NCBI RefSeq assembly: GCF_932526225.1
Contig: NC_064036.1
Span: 2,294,001 to 2,358,000, forward strand
DNA: 64,000 nucleotides
Direction: 5' to 3'
Source of the DNA: Nematostella vectensis
Taxonomy: Eukaryota > Cnidaria > Anthozoa > Actiniaria > Edwardsiidae
A program made the translations under genes and the position numbers. The notes below the pieces were generated by a model. That model was not told the DNA's origin, did no database searches, and saw only the letters and a list, made by a program, of their open reading frames with translations. This document shows positions 24,971 through 36,700 of this stretch, piece by piece; positions within the stretch are counted from its first letter, which is position 1, and the number at the start of each line of letters is the position of its first letter.

Positions 24971-26408
24971 CTGTCTCATGCGGGGCATACCAACAGGTGC
25001 ACTCTGTGTAAACAGCACGTCCTATGACTGCTACCGTCAAGTGACAATTCGGAATACACGGGCCATAGTGGTCCAGTATTTTGTGCAGGGGATTATTTGT
25101 ACTTTCTTAGTTCGCATTAGCATAGTTATGCTTCTCATAGCAAGTATACAGAGCTATGTAGACAATTTACATACAAAGCGAAATAATAAAAAGAAGAATG
25201 TGTGTTTATAGACGTATTTCTACATATTTCAGCATTCCTTTCGCGTCCACTCATACCTTGGTCAGGCGTTAAGTGTTTTTTGTTCTTATGTCAATAACTT
25301 GTAAGCACGTTACCTGACAAGGACACGCCCCCGCGAGCAATGTGTGCCGCACCACCTCCTGATCAAATACAGCCCCCTTTGTGCTACCTTCACCGAACAT
25401 GCGACACTGGTTTAGGACAGACATTGTCACAGTCACAGTAAACACACCTGACTTCCATGCAAAGTAACCTAGCAAGTTTTTAAGTCGGCTATTTGAAGGG
25501 GCCGTATGCGTTCAGAAAAAAAAGAGGGGGGCTTGAAAATTAGGAAAAATCTCCAGCCATCCCGGCTCCATCCCCTCCATGGCCTCTATTACTTTTATTC
25601 TGGCACTGTTAACATGTATGTATGATTCCAGAAAAAGATCAGTGCCCCCAGAAAATGATAGCTCAAAATTTTGCTGTCGTCCGCACGACAAGCTCTCGTC
25701 ATTCGCAGTCATCTTTACAACTAATCCCAGGGGCCGATCCAGGAGTTGAAATATTGTCCTTCCGTGGATTTTCGCCCACCTATAGCTCCGCCCAAAAATC
25801 CAGGCGCAGATCTCCCTTTCCCTCTTGTGTCCTAAGAAGTGCTAATTAGGTTTTAGTTTACCCCTTAGGTTGAAGCAGGGAGGGGCGAGGAAGTCACGAA
25901 AATGTTCAATTATTTCACGAGTTCTTACCACTATTTCCAAGGCTTCCAACTGGGGATGGCCACAGAAGCGCGCGAAATCCCCTTGGTGGGTCAGAATGTT
26001 TTTGCGTATACGACTGCGCATCCATCCTCTTTCCCCTCCCCTCAGCAAATCCTGGCTTCACGTAGAGATGAGGTAAAACAGGTAAAAATGTGTAATCTTT
26101 ATTGCAAGCAAGCCCACACTTACAGACGTCACCTGATGGTATCATTGGACCTGTTCATGAATTCACTCTGAACATCTGCTTCGCCTGTTTTTGAAGGATA
26201 GTAAAAGTACGAAAATATACTGCCTAAAAAGTTTGAATACTCATACTCTAGCATATAAAGTGCGAAGTTTGTTGATGCAATTATGCCTTTAGAACCTACT
26301 ATTTCACAAAACATTTGTTCACAGAAATCTAAAAGCATTAGGTTATATATAAACCTTGACGCAAACAAATCATTGATTAATTTCTAATTCTGAATATCTA
26401 TTAGATAT
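24971..26408. other. Intergenic between chitinase 2 and EFHD2, contains EFHD2 3'UTR and a MITE relic
   Basis: No gene found. A relic of the CAGGGGC-type element begins at about 25729 (CAGGGGCCGATCCAGGAG). For EFHD2 (minus), an AATAAA signal reads at 26099-26104, giving a 3'UTR of about 305 nt. The remainder shows nothing I can support. Confidence 0.55.
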
Positions 26409-29180
26409 TCAAGAAGCTGCAAAGGCGGCTTTCTTTGCTTTGAATTGCTCCTTGCGCTGCTTTGCAAGTTCTGCCTCTTTCTTTCTCTCTTCCTGTTCTT
26501 GCAGGATTTCCAATTCATACTGAGACGAAGCTTGAGCCTGTTTGATTTTCGCTTCAAAGAAGGTAGCGGCACCTCCTACACCAACCTCGTCAACATCAAT
26601 CTCCGCAAGACGGGCAAGTTCCGCCAAGCCAGAACCCTCAACAAGCTCACCGGCTGCTGACTTGCGAAAAATCAGAAGAAACTGGAAAAAGAAGACATGG
26701 TACGTCTATAGATGTATGTAGCTTGCTTAGAAGTGACTCTGAGTGTCAGAAACAAAAAATGACTGCTAAGCAGACTAGATAAAGAAAGCTTAAAAAGTGT
26801 TTCTAGTCATGCAATAATTTCAGACCAATTGAGACCTTGTGTTGATTTCCCTGATTCCAATGGTTCTATGTACACAACCGTGTTTTTTCTCAGCTTGTCT
26901 GTAGTCTTAGTCTCTAGGCATACCAGCCACATAGCTAGGCTCAAAACCAACCACCCCCCCCCCCCCCACCACCACCACCACCCTCTTAGTCTCTAGGCAT
27001 ACCAGCCACATAGCTAGGCTCAAAACCAACCACCCCCCCCCCCCCACCACCACCCTCTTAGTCTCTAGGCATACCAGCCACATAGCTAGGCTCAAAACCA
27101 CCCCCCCCCCACCACCACCACCACCACCACCCTCTTAGTCTCTAGGCATACCAGCCACATAGCTAGGCTCAAAACCAACCCCCCCCCCCCCACCACCACC
27201 ACCACCACCACCCTCTTAGTCTCTAGGCATACCAGCCACATAGCTAGGCTCAAAACCACCCACCCCCCCCACCACCACCACCACCCTCTTAGTCTCTAGG
27301 CATACCAGCCACATAGCTAGGCTCAAAACCAACCACCCCCCCCCCCCACAACCACCACCACCACCCTCTTAGTCTCTAGGCATACCAGCCACATAGCTAG
27401 GCTCAAAACCAACCCCCCCACCACCACCACCACCACCACCACCCTCTTAGTCTCTAGGCATACCAGCCACATAGCTAGGCTCAAAACCAACCACCCCCCA
27501 CCACCACCACCACCACCACCCTCTTAGTCTCTAGGCATACCAGCCACATAGCTAGGCTCAAAACCAACCACCCCCCCCCCCCCCCCCCCCCCACCACCAC
27601 CACCCTTTGGCTGCCAAATGTGGTCTATTATTATTACTTTTTTGCATGTTATATATTCAAGAATGTTCATCCTCCTCAGCCAATCCTGAAAGCACACCTG
27701 CAAACCTCACCTCTCTAAAGCTCACTCGACCATCATTGTCTTCGTCCACTTCCTTGATCATGCCCTTTAGGCCAATATGGGTCTGTGGACAACCCAACTT
27801 TTCCATCATCTGCTTCATCTCCATTAGATCCAAAAATGTGTTATTATCTACATCATATCTATGAAAAATAATGTCATGTCATTTAAATGCTGTCATCCCA
27901 TAAGGAAAAAAAACAGGTATTATTTGTATCTGTAACACAAAAATAACATAATAATAGTAACAGAGGTACTAAAAAGTATGCTATTTTATGGGGGAAGGGG
28001 AGGAGGCAATTAATTTCCAAAGGGAAAGAAACAAATGATATTTTTTATGGGGAGGGGGTAGTATATGGCTGTTTCTGACTGGTTCACTCTTACATGGTAA
28101 TAAGCATGATGGGTAGGTCCAGGAGTTCCAATGGGGGGGGGGGGGGGGGGGGGGGGAGACTTGATTCATTAATTTATCTTTGATAACTAATATGCATTCA
28201 TATTTCAAGTAAAATCTATGAAAATAGGAGGGGCCATGGGCAGATGGCAGCTAGGCCCACTCCTAGACATGCCCATCATGTCATGGGTTAAATTTCCATG
28301 AACTGTTGTAATTAGAAATGAAATAGAATGCTTACTAATGTTTGTTACCTTCTACTAAAATTAAAATAAGATAAGAGTGACAAATTTGAATTGCAGCTAC
28401 TCTATTTTGCCTGATGCTCCTTTAGGGCTGAAAACACACTCAAAATGAACCACGCCCAATCTCACAATGCCCTCATTAGCATCACTAATAAAGCACCATA
28501 AATGGTTGATGACATGCATACATGCATATCAATAAAATTTAATTAAAGATTACAGAATCGATAAGTGGCTAGTATGTTAACATGATCTTAACTCATTAGT
28601 ACCAGATACACTTTAATTGTAGTGTCATAGCTGTATGGAATAGGTATATTAGCTGCGTTAATGACGGCCTCTGCATGTTTCAGCGAGTGCGGAAATGCGG
28701 TGTATCATTAACCGTGAGTTGTGACAGAAACGAGAGGCAATCAAATTCTGATCAAATAAAGGGTTAGCCTTACTAAATGAGATTCTTTATGATAGCCCAG
28801 ATAAAATAATATTTCAAAATCATTAGGACAAACTTTAGAAAGTAGAATGCATTCTTGTCAGAACTAAGTCATGTGATAAAATAGCAATTGTATTTGTATC
28901 AATCCAAACATCGAATTTTTCACACTATAACAAGTATTTTTGTAAACATTTGCTTCTATGACTAAAGATTATCATTAAATCGCAATATAATAATATTGAT
29001 CAAAGTGGAAATAGCTTACTTCTTGAACATCTTTTCGAATTCCTTTATTTGCTTGCGACTAAATTCTTTGAACTCGGTATAGGGATTGAAGACTTGAATC
29101 TTGAATCGAGGCTTTTCTTCGCCCTCATTAATGGCGGTTCTCCTTGCGAGCTTGCTGGCAAGTTCGTCGGTTTCAGACAT
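26409..29180 (-). CDS. EFHD2: EFHD1/EFHD2 (swiprosin) EF-hand protein
   Basis: Swiprosins are calcium-binding, actin-associated adaptor proteins. Three exons, 29020-29180, 27711-27858 and 26409-26681, give 193 residues. The first exon carries the family block RFKIQVFNPYTEFKEFSRKQ. Exon 2 holds two EF hands: a first loop at about residues 56-67 (DVDNNTFLDLME) and a canonical second loop at 92-103 (DEDNDGRVSFRE). Exon 3 continues FLLIFRKSAAGEL and ends in a charged coiled coil from about residue 148 (SSQYELEILQEQEERKKEAE and on). The vertebrate EFHD1/EFHD2 split is not resolvable here, so the symbol stands for the family. The start at 29180 gives a short N-terminus without the low-complexity lead of vertebrate EFHD2. 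Intron 2 carries a large minisatellite. Confidence 0.93.
26905..27606. repeat. Compound minisatellite in EFHD2 intron 2 with poly-C and (ACC)n segments
   Basis: Nine copies of a conserved block (CTCTTAGTCTCTAGGCATAC, then CAGCCACATAGCTAGGCTC) are separated by a C-run of 6 to about 22 bases and a variable (CAC)n run. The conserved part is nearly invariant while the spacers vary in length, so units range from about 68 to 88 bp. Confidence 0.92.
28130..28156. repeat. Poly-G tract inside a degenerate MITE in EFHD2 intron 1
   Basis: An uninterrupted run of about 27 G follows GGTCCAGGAGTTCCAATG. It ends about 100 bp before GGCCCACTCCTAGACATGCCC, which resembles the right end of the element at 32373-32545, so the run is the internal G-tract of a decayed element copy. 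Confidence 0.6.
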
Positions 29181-29668
29181 GTTATAAACGCAGGTAAATT
29201 CCTCAAAACGTTGGATCCTCCTTCGCACGTCTTGCCCCTTTGAACGAAAGATCGAACTCCTTCGCGTGTTCCTGTTTCTGATTGGCTCTGATAACAATTC
29301 TTTGACTGGCAGTCAGCTGTAACAAGATATACAAAGCTTCCGGTGACTCCATATATGGACGAAGTGTTTGAGTACGGAAGTTGTTATTGTTGTTTTTGTC
29401 GAATAAAAACACGAAAAATAAACATAAAGAGCGAGGAACTTGCACGAAATATTGTCGATCCCTGCCTCGTTATAGAATTAAACATGGCCCATTTTCCTTG
29501 ATATCATGAATAGTTTTCTGTTTTAGAATTCGTAAAATTCTGATCAGTTGATAGAATGTCACGTCTCAACTGTCTACAACAACTTCCCGTTTATATTACA
29601 AGGGCGTAGCCCAAGGGAGTGGCCCAGGCCTCTCCCCCCCTTCTAGCAACCAAGAATACATTAAATGT

Positions 29669-29891
29669 CACCAGTTTACTTCCGGTCTATTCGTAACAAT
29701 CTCCGATGTTTTTTAACGGAAAACGCGAAAAATATTTCAGAATATTGAAAGCAGTGTGTTTATTGGAAGTTTCTTTGAGGATGTGATTGATAATTTGGAG
29801 CGGATGGCCTGTTTAATATCTCGGATTTTAATAGATTCTTTTGTTTTTAAACAGTTGAGGTTTCCGTCGGACCTCCGGAAGTAAACTGGTG
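29669..29891. mobile_element. MITE with perfect 17-bp terminal inverted repeats
   Basis: Left end CACCAGTTTACTTCCGG at 29669-29685 and right end CCGGAAGTAAACTGGTG at 29875-29891 are exact inverted copies, giving a 223-bp element without coding capacity. Degraded relatives lie at about 850-1016 and 56715-56905. No clean target-site duplication is visible. Confidence 0.85.
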
Positions 29892-30532
29892 ATAATGCGG
29901 CTTTAAATACGCCGCTGTATTAGTTTGATTAAACCTAATAATCAAATGGAAAACGATATGTAAACACGTCTTGAATAACTAAGAGCGAGGGGCTGGTAAA
30001 AAAAAACCTCCCAATTCCTTGCATAGTACAACTCTTTGATTGTTGATTATGGACTTTTGACCCTCTCCTATATTAGGTGTGTCAGGATATACAATCAATA
30101 CAAGATATGGATGGGCAGGGAAGAGGGTGTTAACAGCTTTGATTTATACTAGAGCAGAGCCTGAAAAAAGGGTAACCCACTCCTTTGTCTTCTTCATTCA
30201 TGCTTACTTCGTCCTATTACTAGAAAGGGAGAAACCTCTGTATATCAATCCAAGTAATTTCTGTTTCTCCTCTCTGGTTTTTCTCTCACAAAAACAACAA
30301 TTTTAGTTCAAACCTGTATTTTGTGATCAGACATGATATAGTTGTAGCATATTGCACCAGTAAATATGCCTTTAACTTGCCTTGCCTCTGAACCATGTAG
30401 TTAGATATATAGGGTATATTATACAGGGTGCAAATGGGGTGATTAGGTTCTCCCAAAGCATGCATAGATTTTAACTGTACCTGCTGGATAGAACATGAAA
30501 ACCGTATGCTAATTTTATTGACACAAAACCAC

Positions 30533-30538
30533 TTTATT
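30533..30538 (-). terminator. PRXL2B polyadenylation signal AATAAA
   Basis: TTTATT on the plus strand reads AATAAA on the sense strand, about 570 nt after the stop codon and about 63 nt beyond the SECIS core. It defines a plausible 3'UTR end near 30515. Confidence 0.65.
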
Positions 30539-30589
30539 CAGATAATGACCTATATTGATACAATTCCGTAAGCAGGTCTCAAATTCTGA

Positions 30590-30655
30590 GAAACTCCCTC
30601 ATCAACCTGTGCTTTACCAAGTAGGCTTTCTGCACTGGCATCATAAGCTTATAAG
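30590..30655 (-). promoter_or_regulatory. SECIS element (type II-like) in the PRXL2B 3'UTR
   Basis: Sense strand, minus. The 5' quartet ATGA is at 30644-30641. CCAGTGC pairs with GCACAGG (six pairs around an A-A mismatch). An AAA lies 11 nt after the quartet (30629-30627). Above it, GCC and GGT can form a mini-helix around TACTT, which makes it type II-like. The 3' side returns with TGAT at 30604-30601, completing the tandem G-A quartet. Spacing, quartet and apical AAA all match the eukaryotic SECIS consensus. It sits about 460-505 nt after the stop, within the 3'UTR of a gene with an in-frame TGA at its active site. Confidence 0.85.
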
Positions 30656-31105
30656 AAAAAGTACCTTAGCATTAAATCACTATCTTCGTGTGGTTCTGTA
30701 TATGTTATATTCCTACATACTACTTTGGTTATCATGCGATCTCAGAAGAATCTACCGTCCTGTTTAATAGTATGAATGAGCAGTATATGTATGGGATAGT
30801 TGTCCAAAGAGGGTTACAGATAAAAGGCATGGATGTTACAGTGCTGGAACATTGTGTCTTGAATACACATAGAGGGGGAGCAACTGTGTTGACTAACATT
30901 ATATAGTTTCAGACTCATTAGGGAGAGGTGGTGTGCCTCCCCCTGCTGTGGCCCTGTGGTTAACAGGTGATATGTACAAGATTACTGTACAGCTTTAAGA
31001 AATTTGTTAGACTGAGGAAGTTCAGCTTGCTATGAATTCACCACCTTTAAAAATGATCTACACACAAACATTGGTGGTGAAAGCTTTTTTTCATACATTA
31101 TAACC

Positions 31106-33033
31106 CTAGTTATTTGGCATAGAGCAAGCATCTTCATTGCATTCCATCTTTGGTTTACTATCTGTTGGTAGCGAGCATGCATCCTCTGAACACTCCATTG
31201 CAGGTTGGGCTGAAGGCCCTGCTCCACCACTTGCCTCGCTTATGCCAAGTGCATTTAAAATGGTAGCATTGGCCACATGGTCACCAGGGGAAGACTGCTG
31301 ATGGGACAGTAAGATTTTATCTCCTCCCTGGGTTACAATCAGCATGCCACCAGTTTGCATTCCATCCCCTTTCATGTTCCCCTTGATACCCTTTGCATTG
31401 CTCTATTGGGATAAAAGAAAATATTTGTGAAAAATCATTTCTAAATTCATTTCTAAAATCATTTCATTAGGCTGCACATTGCCTAATGGGTACAGTACAT
31501 TGATTATAATGAGGAAGCTTTCTTTTTTTGCAAAATCAAAATCAAGTTTATTTGCCTTTACAGGGCAATTAGTAACAAACAGTAATTAACTGTACCTTTG
31601 ATAAAGCATCTCTAGTTACTTTTGCCATTAGACCTCCAAATACACTCAGGGCATTGTACCTAATAATATGAGGAATATATTACATCTAAATCAATTTGTT
31701 CTTCTGTGTCACATACAGTTCAGTTAAAAAAGCAAGAGATGATTATTAATCAGCCATTGCACAAAAAGTAGTTTTTCTCTTCATGCAGGTGACCATGTGA
31801 TAAAGCAAAACTGGGATGCAAAATGCAAACACAGCAAGAATCTAGAGATTATCTACTTACTTCTTGAAGCCCAAGTCTTTGTAGCATTTCTTTTCAGTAT
31901 CAATAAAAAGTTCTGTAAGGCAAACCAAATTTTTTCCTAAGCTTTATTTGAACTTGCACACACTAGGAGTATAGTAAGGATTTTCTTACTACAGTATACT
32001 CTAGTGTACAGGGCCAGGCAGTTTGGCAATTTGTGAGTGCAACAAAATAAAAATCGTGATTCATGATTGTGTCATCACCATGACTTGTGAATAGCAAAAC
32101 TTGATCAGTGTAATTTGTCATTGGTGCTCTTAAAATTCAGTTAATTTTCATGAATTGGGGAGGATTGTTCCTTGTCTAGTATATGCTAGTTAACTGTGAA
32201 AATCCCACCTATCTAACAATAAAATCTGAGCCCATAATAAATTTTTTATCTGCAGATTACTAGATCTGAGGAGTAACTCCCTGCATCTTCCTTGCCCCTT
32301 TCCTGCCCCTCATAGCTTTGACTGCTTGCAGCCCCTCCTTAGGTAAACACAAAGAAAAACATGCTCGTGTTGCAGGGGCCGATCAAGAGTTCCAAAAAGA
32401 GGGGGGGAGCAAGGGTTACAAGAAAGGGGGGCCAGATTCATAATTCTTTCGTGGATTTCCTTATATTTCTTATTAATTTGAAGCCAAATATCTAAAAATA
32501 GGGGGTGGAGCGGCCCTGCTAGGCCCACCACTAGACCCGCCCCTGTGTGGATACTCAGGTCACCACAGGCTATTGGTTTGCTTTTTTTCAGACAGTGTTA
32601 AAGACCTTTCGCTGCACCCCTATACCCAAACAAGAGCTGATAACACCTTTCCCTCGCGGGTTCGAAGCAGTCTTACGCTAGCTAGAATACCTGTGATGGT
32701 TACACACCTCCATTGAAGAAATTCCCTTCTTGAAACTCAGTAAGTCCGAGCTCTTCCAGACCAACGGCGCAGAGTTTGACATTGTGTGCTTCCAGCTGGG
32801 GCTTCAAAGAACTAAGTTCCGTAGCCCACAGCCGGCACAACTGTCATCCGAACCTTCGCAGAAAGGCAACCACAGTGGTCTGCTTTTCCCAGAGACTTTC
32901 AACTTTCACTAACTGGTAAGAGCATGCGAATGAGATAGGGTTCTAGAAACTGTGAATTGTTGGATTATTGTCGACTTACTTGCCCTGTTGCCACACACTT
33001 AACTAAATTGTTGGCTATCTTGCTCAATTCCAT
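31106..33033 (-). CDS. PRXL2B: PRXL2B-type peroxiredoxin-like protein, selenocysteine form (SelU superfamily)
   Basis: Thioredoxin-fold redox protein related to prostamide/prostaglandin F synthase. Exons: 32980-33033, 32708-32912, 31861-31912, 31596-31659 and 31106-31402; 223 residues counting one in-frame TGA at 32846-32844 (codon 41). The active site reads FLRRFG-U-QLCRLW, where family members have CxxC, so TGA replaces the first (peroxidatic) Cys and the second Cys is kept. Downstream blocks are intact: YKDLGFKKYNALSVFGGLM, then GNMKGDGMQTGGMLIV and SPGDHVANATILNALGIS. The last of these matches PRXL2B better than PRXL2A. The C-terminus has two MEC(S/N)EDACS repeats of unknown role. Exon 2 was started at 32912 because only this acceptor gives the LWEKQTTVVAFLRRFG frame. 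The SECIS at 30590-30655 supports recoding. The alternative, a nonsense allele, is unlikely given the intact rest and the SECIS. Confidence 0.92.
32373..32545. mobile_element. CAGGGGC-ended MITE (hAT-like ends)
   Basis: Left end CAGGGGCCGATC at 32373 and right end CCCGCCCCTG to 32545 are imperfect inverted repeats. Inside are a G-rich run and CTAGGCCCACCACTAGACCC. It lies in intron 2 of PRXL2B. The ends resemble non-autonomous hAT elements, but no 8-bp target duplication is clear. Confidence 0.6.
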
Positions 33034-33769
33034 GTTTGGGTGAAGTAGGTAGGTGGAATTTCGATAGAAATTGCTTCCAAACAACTTCGCCCCGCCACCA
33101 CACCAATGCAATGGCGGATTATGTAATCAACACAACCTTAGGAGTCACGTGGTAGTTTGAGGATGGTGAGAGGTGGGGAGGTGGGGTGGGGGAAGGGGAG
33201 GAAAATTCGTCTTCGTCTTGTGATGTCACGCAATCGTGTTCTAGGACAGGTCACACACACTGTTACACGGCTGTAATTATCTGTTTGAATTTTGTCCTCT
33301 AATCGTTAACGTAACACCATATTTTTTCCTATTATTCCTTTCTGTCTGTTCACCAGCCATGTTATTATGACGGTGCAGCTGCGACACCGTGACGTCAATG
33401 TCGTAAAGGTATGAACCTAAGGCCATAAACTCCGTGTCGATCATTGAATTGTACCAGAAGGACACTGTCATAACTGTATTTTTTTCTTCGCCGATAAGTG
33501 CTTGTAGTTAAGCAAGGATCGGGTGCCGGCGTTTCACAAGCCTGGCAGAATAGCAGCTAGCGCGCGGGAAACATTCAGCGCTCGTCCATTCTACAGAGCA
33601 GAGAAACCAGACTGAGCCTGACCGAGAGAGAAAGCATTTTTTTGCCGCCACTATTCAAACGAATAGGATTGTGGATCCATCGGGGAACTAACAAAAAATC
33701 CAAGATTACCGATACATTCTTTTTACTTGAGACATCACAATTTGGCTAAGTGCAGCTGCTTAAAATAAC
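33034..33769. promoter_or_regulatory. Divergent intergenic region between PRXL2B and the M13 peptidase gene
   Basis: 736 bp between two divergent start codons, so it must hold both promoters or a shared one. A purine-rich stretch (GGTGGGGAGGTGGGGTGGGG) lies at about 33172-33192. No TATA box is convincing on either side, and no other gene is seen. Confidence 0.5.
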
Positions 33770-36700
33770 ATGTCTAACCAGGATAGCTCCGAAGTGACCC
33801 ATGAACCATTGCTGAGATATGATGATGACGACTCTTTCGCTGCTTTTGGTGGAAACACGGCTAGTGCGGGAGACGCTGATAGTCTCGAGGGGCATGTTAT
33901 TACAGTTATCCGACCATCAAACAATAACTCGCTACACAGACTCGTTCGAAAGCCGTTGTTTTGGTCTGTTATTGCTGTAGTATTTTTATTGCTAGCGTGC
34001 GTTGTTTTGAGCGTTTTACTCGCAAAGTCACACTACAAGGTATCGCAGCAGCAGAGGGTTTGCTTGAGTGCTGGATGCCTCGATGCAGCACACTACATGC
34101 TCCACGCTGTTGACAACAAGAGTGAACCATGTAACGACTTCTTCCAGTATGCATGCGGTGGATGGATGAAGAATAATCCCATTCCAAGCTCAGAGGCGTT
34201 TTGGGGGACCTTCTCGTGGTTATGGAAAAAGAACCAAGCAACCATTAAGCGTCTGTTAACGGACGACTCAATCAAGAACTCAACGAGCAAAGCGGTTCGT
34301 GCTGCGAGAACGTTTTACGACGCGTGCATGAATTTGGATGAGATTAATAACCGTGGATCTAAACCGCTGCTTGAACTCATAGACAAAATCGGAGGATGGT
34401 CGCTTTCGGACTCCTGGGACTCAAGTAAATTTGTCTTTGCCGAAACGCTTAAACGAGTACAGATCCAATATAATACGCCAGTGTTTTTCAACTTCGATGT
34501 TGATGCCGATGACAAGGACTCGTCTAGCAATATTATCAAGGTACAGTAAGTCTAATTGTAAGCGATTTTCACTTAGCGCTTGTTTGTAAAGTCGTTTTAT
34601 TATTGTACGGTCGGAGTGTTTGGACTGCTATTTAATCGAAGATTCTCAAGGGAATGGAGTATTTCACAAGATATTCGTAAGACCGAAATTTTAATAGCTA
34701 TGGCCTTCAGCCATCCATGTTGTTTTCACACGTGACTGACAACTGTCTATTCATTAGCATATTAAAAGGCTATTCAGGGTTTAGAAGAGAAAAAAGGGTC
34801 CTAGAGATTAATGAACCATCTTAAACCGCGAAAAGCTAAGCGCTCAATTCAAAACCAGCTTTTATAAAGATTACTAGAGGCAAAGAGAGAGAAAAGCTCT
34901 CAACAACAACAAATATATTTTCGAAGCTAAAAACACAGGAAGGAGAAGTGCACTCCAAACCTGCCTACGTCAGAGAGATATACCGCTATGATCATCCCGG
35001 AGGAAATAAAGCGTTCGCGTTTATATTAAGTACCCTATTTGCCTTGTAGCTGGATCAAGCAGGAATAGGAATTGAGAGGAGCTATTATCTGCTTAACGAA
35101 ACCAGTGAGGTAGGTGGATTCATAGTTGACTTGTCCTAAGCATTTTTACCACCCATTATAAAGCATTAGTAATATAAAGGTATTTGGATAGTTTATGGTT
35201 TGTCCTTTAATTAAATTAAATTACATTTTAAAAAATTGAGAAGGCGGGCATTCAACAACGTTCTTCAATCCATATGCCAGCCCAGCTTCGAATAAGCTCC
35301 CCCGACTCACCCTAGACAATTAGCCCTAAACTTCCTCATTACTCCCTCCACTTGCTCGGCTGCTTCATCCCAGAGTTGCCCCATTCTCCTCCCTTTGCCC
35401 AGGTGCTTTAATCCTAGGCTCGCCATCCCCCATTCACTCCTGTCTGCACCCCTCGCTCGCCTCATTTTCCCTCTTCAGACGCCAAAGGGACTGACCCTCC
35501 TCCCCAGATAGTTACACCCCTACTAGTCTCAGCCCCACCCCTTCCCAAAGTTAAAATCCTGTGCTTCCCCTCAGACTAACCTTCTTCGACACCCTAGTTA
35601 CACCCCTACTAGTCTCAGCCCCACCCCTTCCCCAACGTTAAAATCCTGTGCTTCCCCTCAGACTAACCTTCTTTGACACCCTAGTTACACCCCTACTAGC
35701 CTCAACCCCACCCCTTCCCCAACGTTAAAATCCTGTGCTTCCCCTCAGACTAACCTTCTTTGACACCCTAGTTACACCCCTACTAGCCTCAACCCCACCC
35801 CTTCCCCAACGTTAAAATCGTGGCTTCCCCTCAGACTAACCTTCTTGGACACCCTAGTTACACCCCTACTAGTCTCAGCCCCACCCCTTCCCCAACGTTA
35901 AAATCGTGGCTTCCCCTCCGACTAACCTTCTTGGACACCCTCCCCTTAAGAAGTTAAAAGCCTTTTCTCCTTAGATATACTGGATTCACCCATGTCCTGA
36001 CTTGCTTTTATCCTCTCCCCTACAGGAACTGACAGCATACCTGGAGTACATGACCCGGGTTGGCGTGCTACTCGGAGGCAAGGACGAGACCACTGTCCGG
36101 GACAAGATGCGGGAGGTGCTTCGACTAGAAATACAGCTAGCACAGGTAATCCGCATCGTGGTGAAATCAGGGCTAGTACGAGACAAGAAAGCGTGTTATA
36201 CCACGCAACTACTTGATTTTGTTGCGCCTGAAGTTTGACTGGGTAATTTTGTATGCGTTTGCATTTACGCTTATGTTCTAGCGAGACAGCACTGTAGGAT
36301 GTTAGAACGTAAGTGGGTATTTAATAGATACGGCAATTTGCCACTTCAGGGAAGCGCAGTAAAGAGGCGGAAATTAACGAGCTTTTTGGTTTTGAAACGC
36401 TTAGCTTTTATCGGCTATGGACAATTACAAGTACGCATTTTGCTTCCTACTACTGACTAGTTCCATTGTATTTAAATCAGCACGTGCATAACGCCTAATC
36501 CCTGCTTTAACCTGCGTAGCGGCTCCCTAGAGACCCGAGACAACCAAATAGACCTCGATGTTTTTCAGTGTACGTCACAACGATCTGTGCATGGCGTAAC
36601 CGACTAAGACAGGCCTGGGATCCTGGTTATTGCCTCCCCATTAATGCGCGCGTGCCTCTGGTACTTGTGTGTTGTACAGTTCGCTAGATAGCGGTGCTGG

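Noticed and set aside
31021-31100. Early 3'UTR hairpin as the SECIS
   Set aside because: The stem is good but the ATGA is 18 nt from the next AA and the 3' GA is not opposite it; the element at 30590-30655 fits far better.
32844-32846. TGA in PRXL2B as a disabling nonsense mutation
   Set aside because: It sits exactly at the peroxidatic Cys position, the downstream exons are intact and a SECIS is present.
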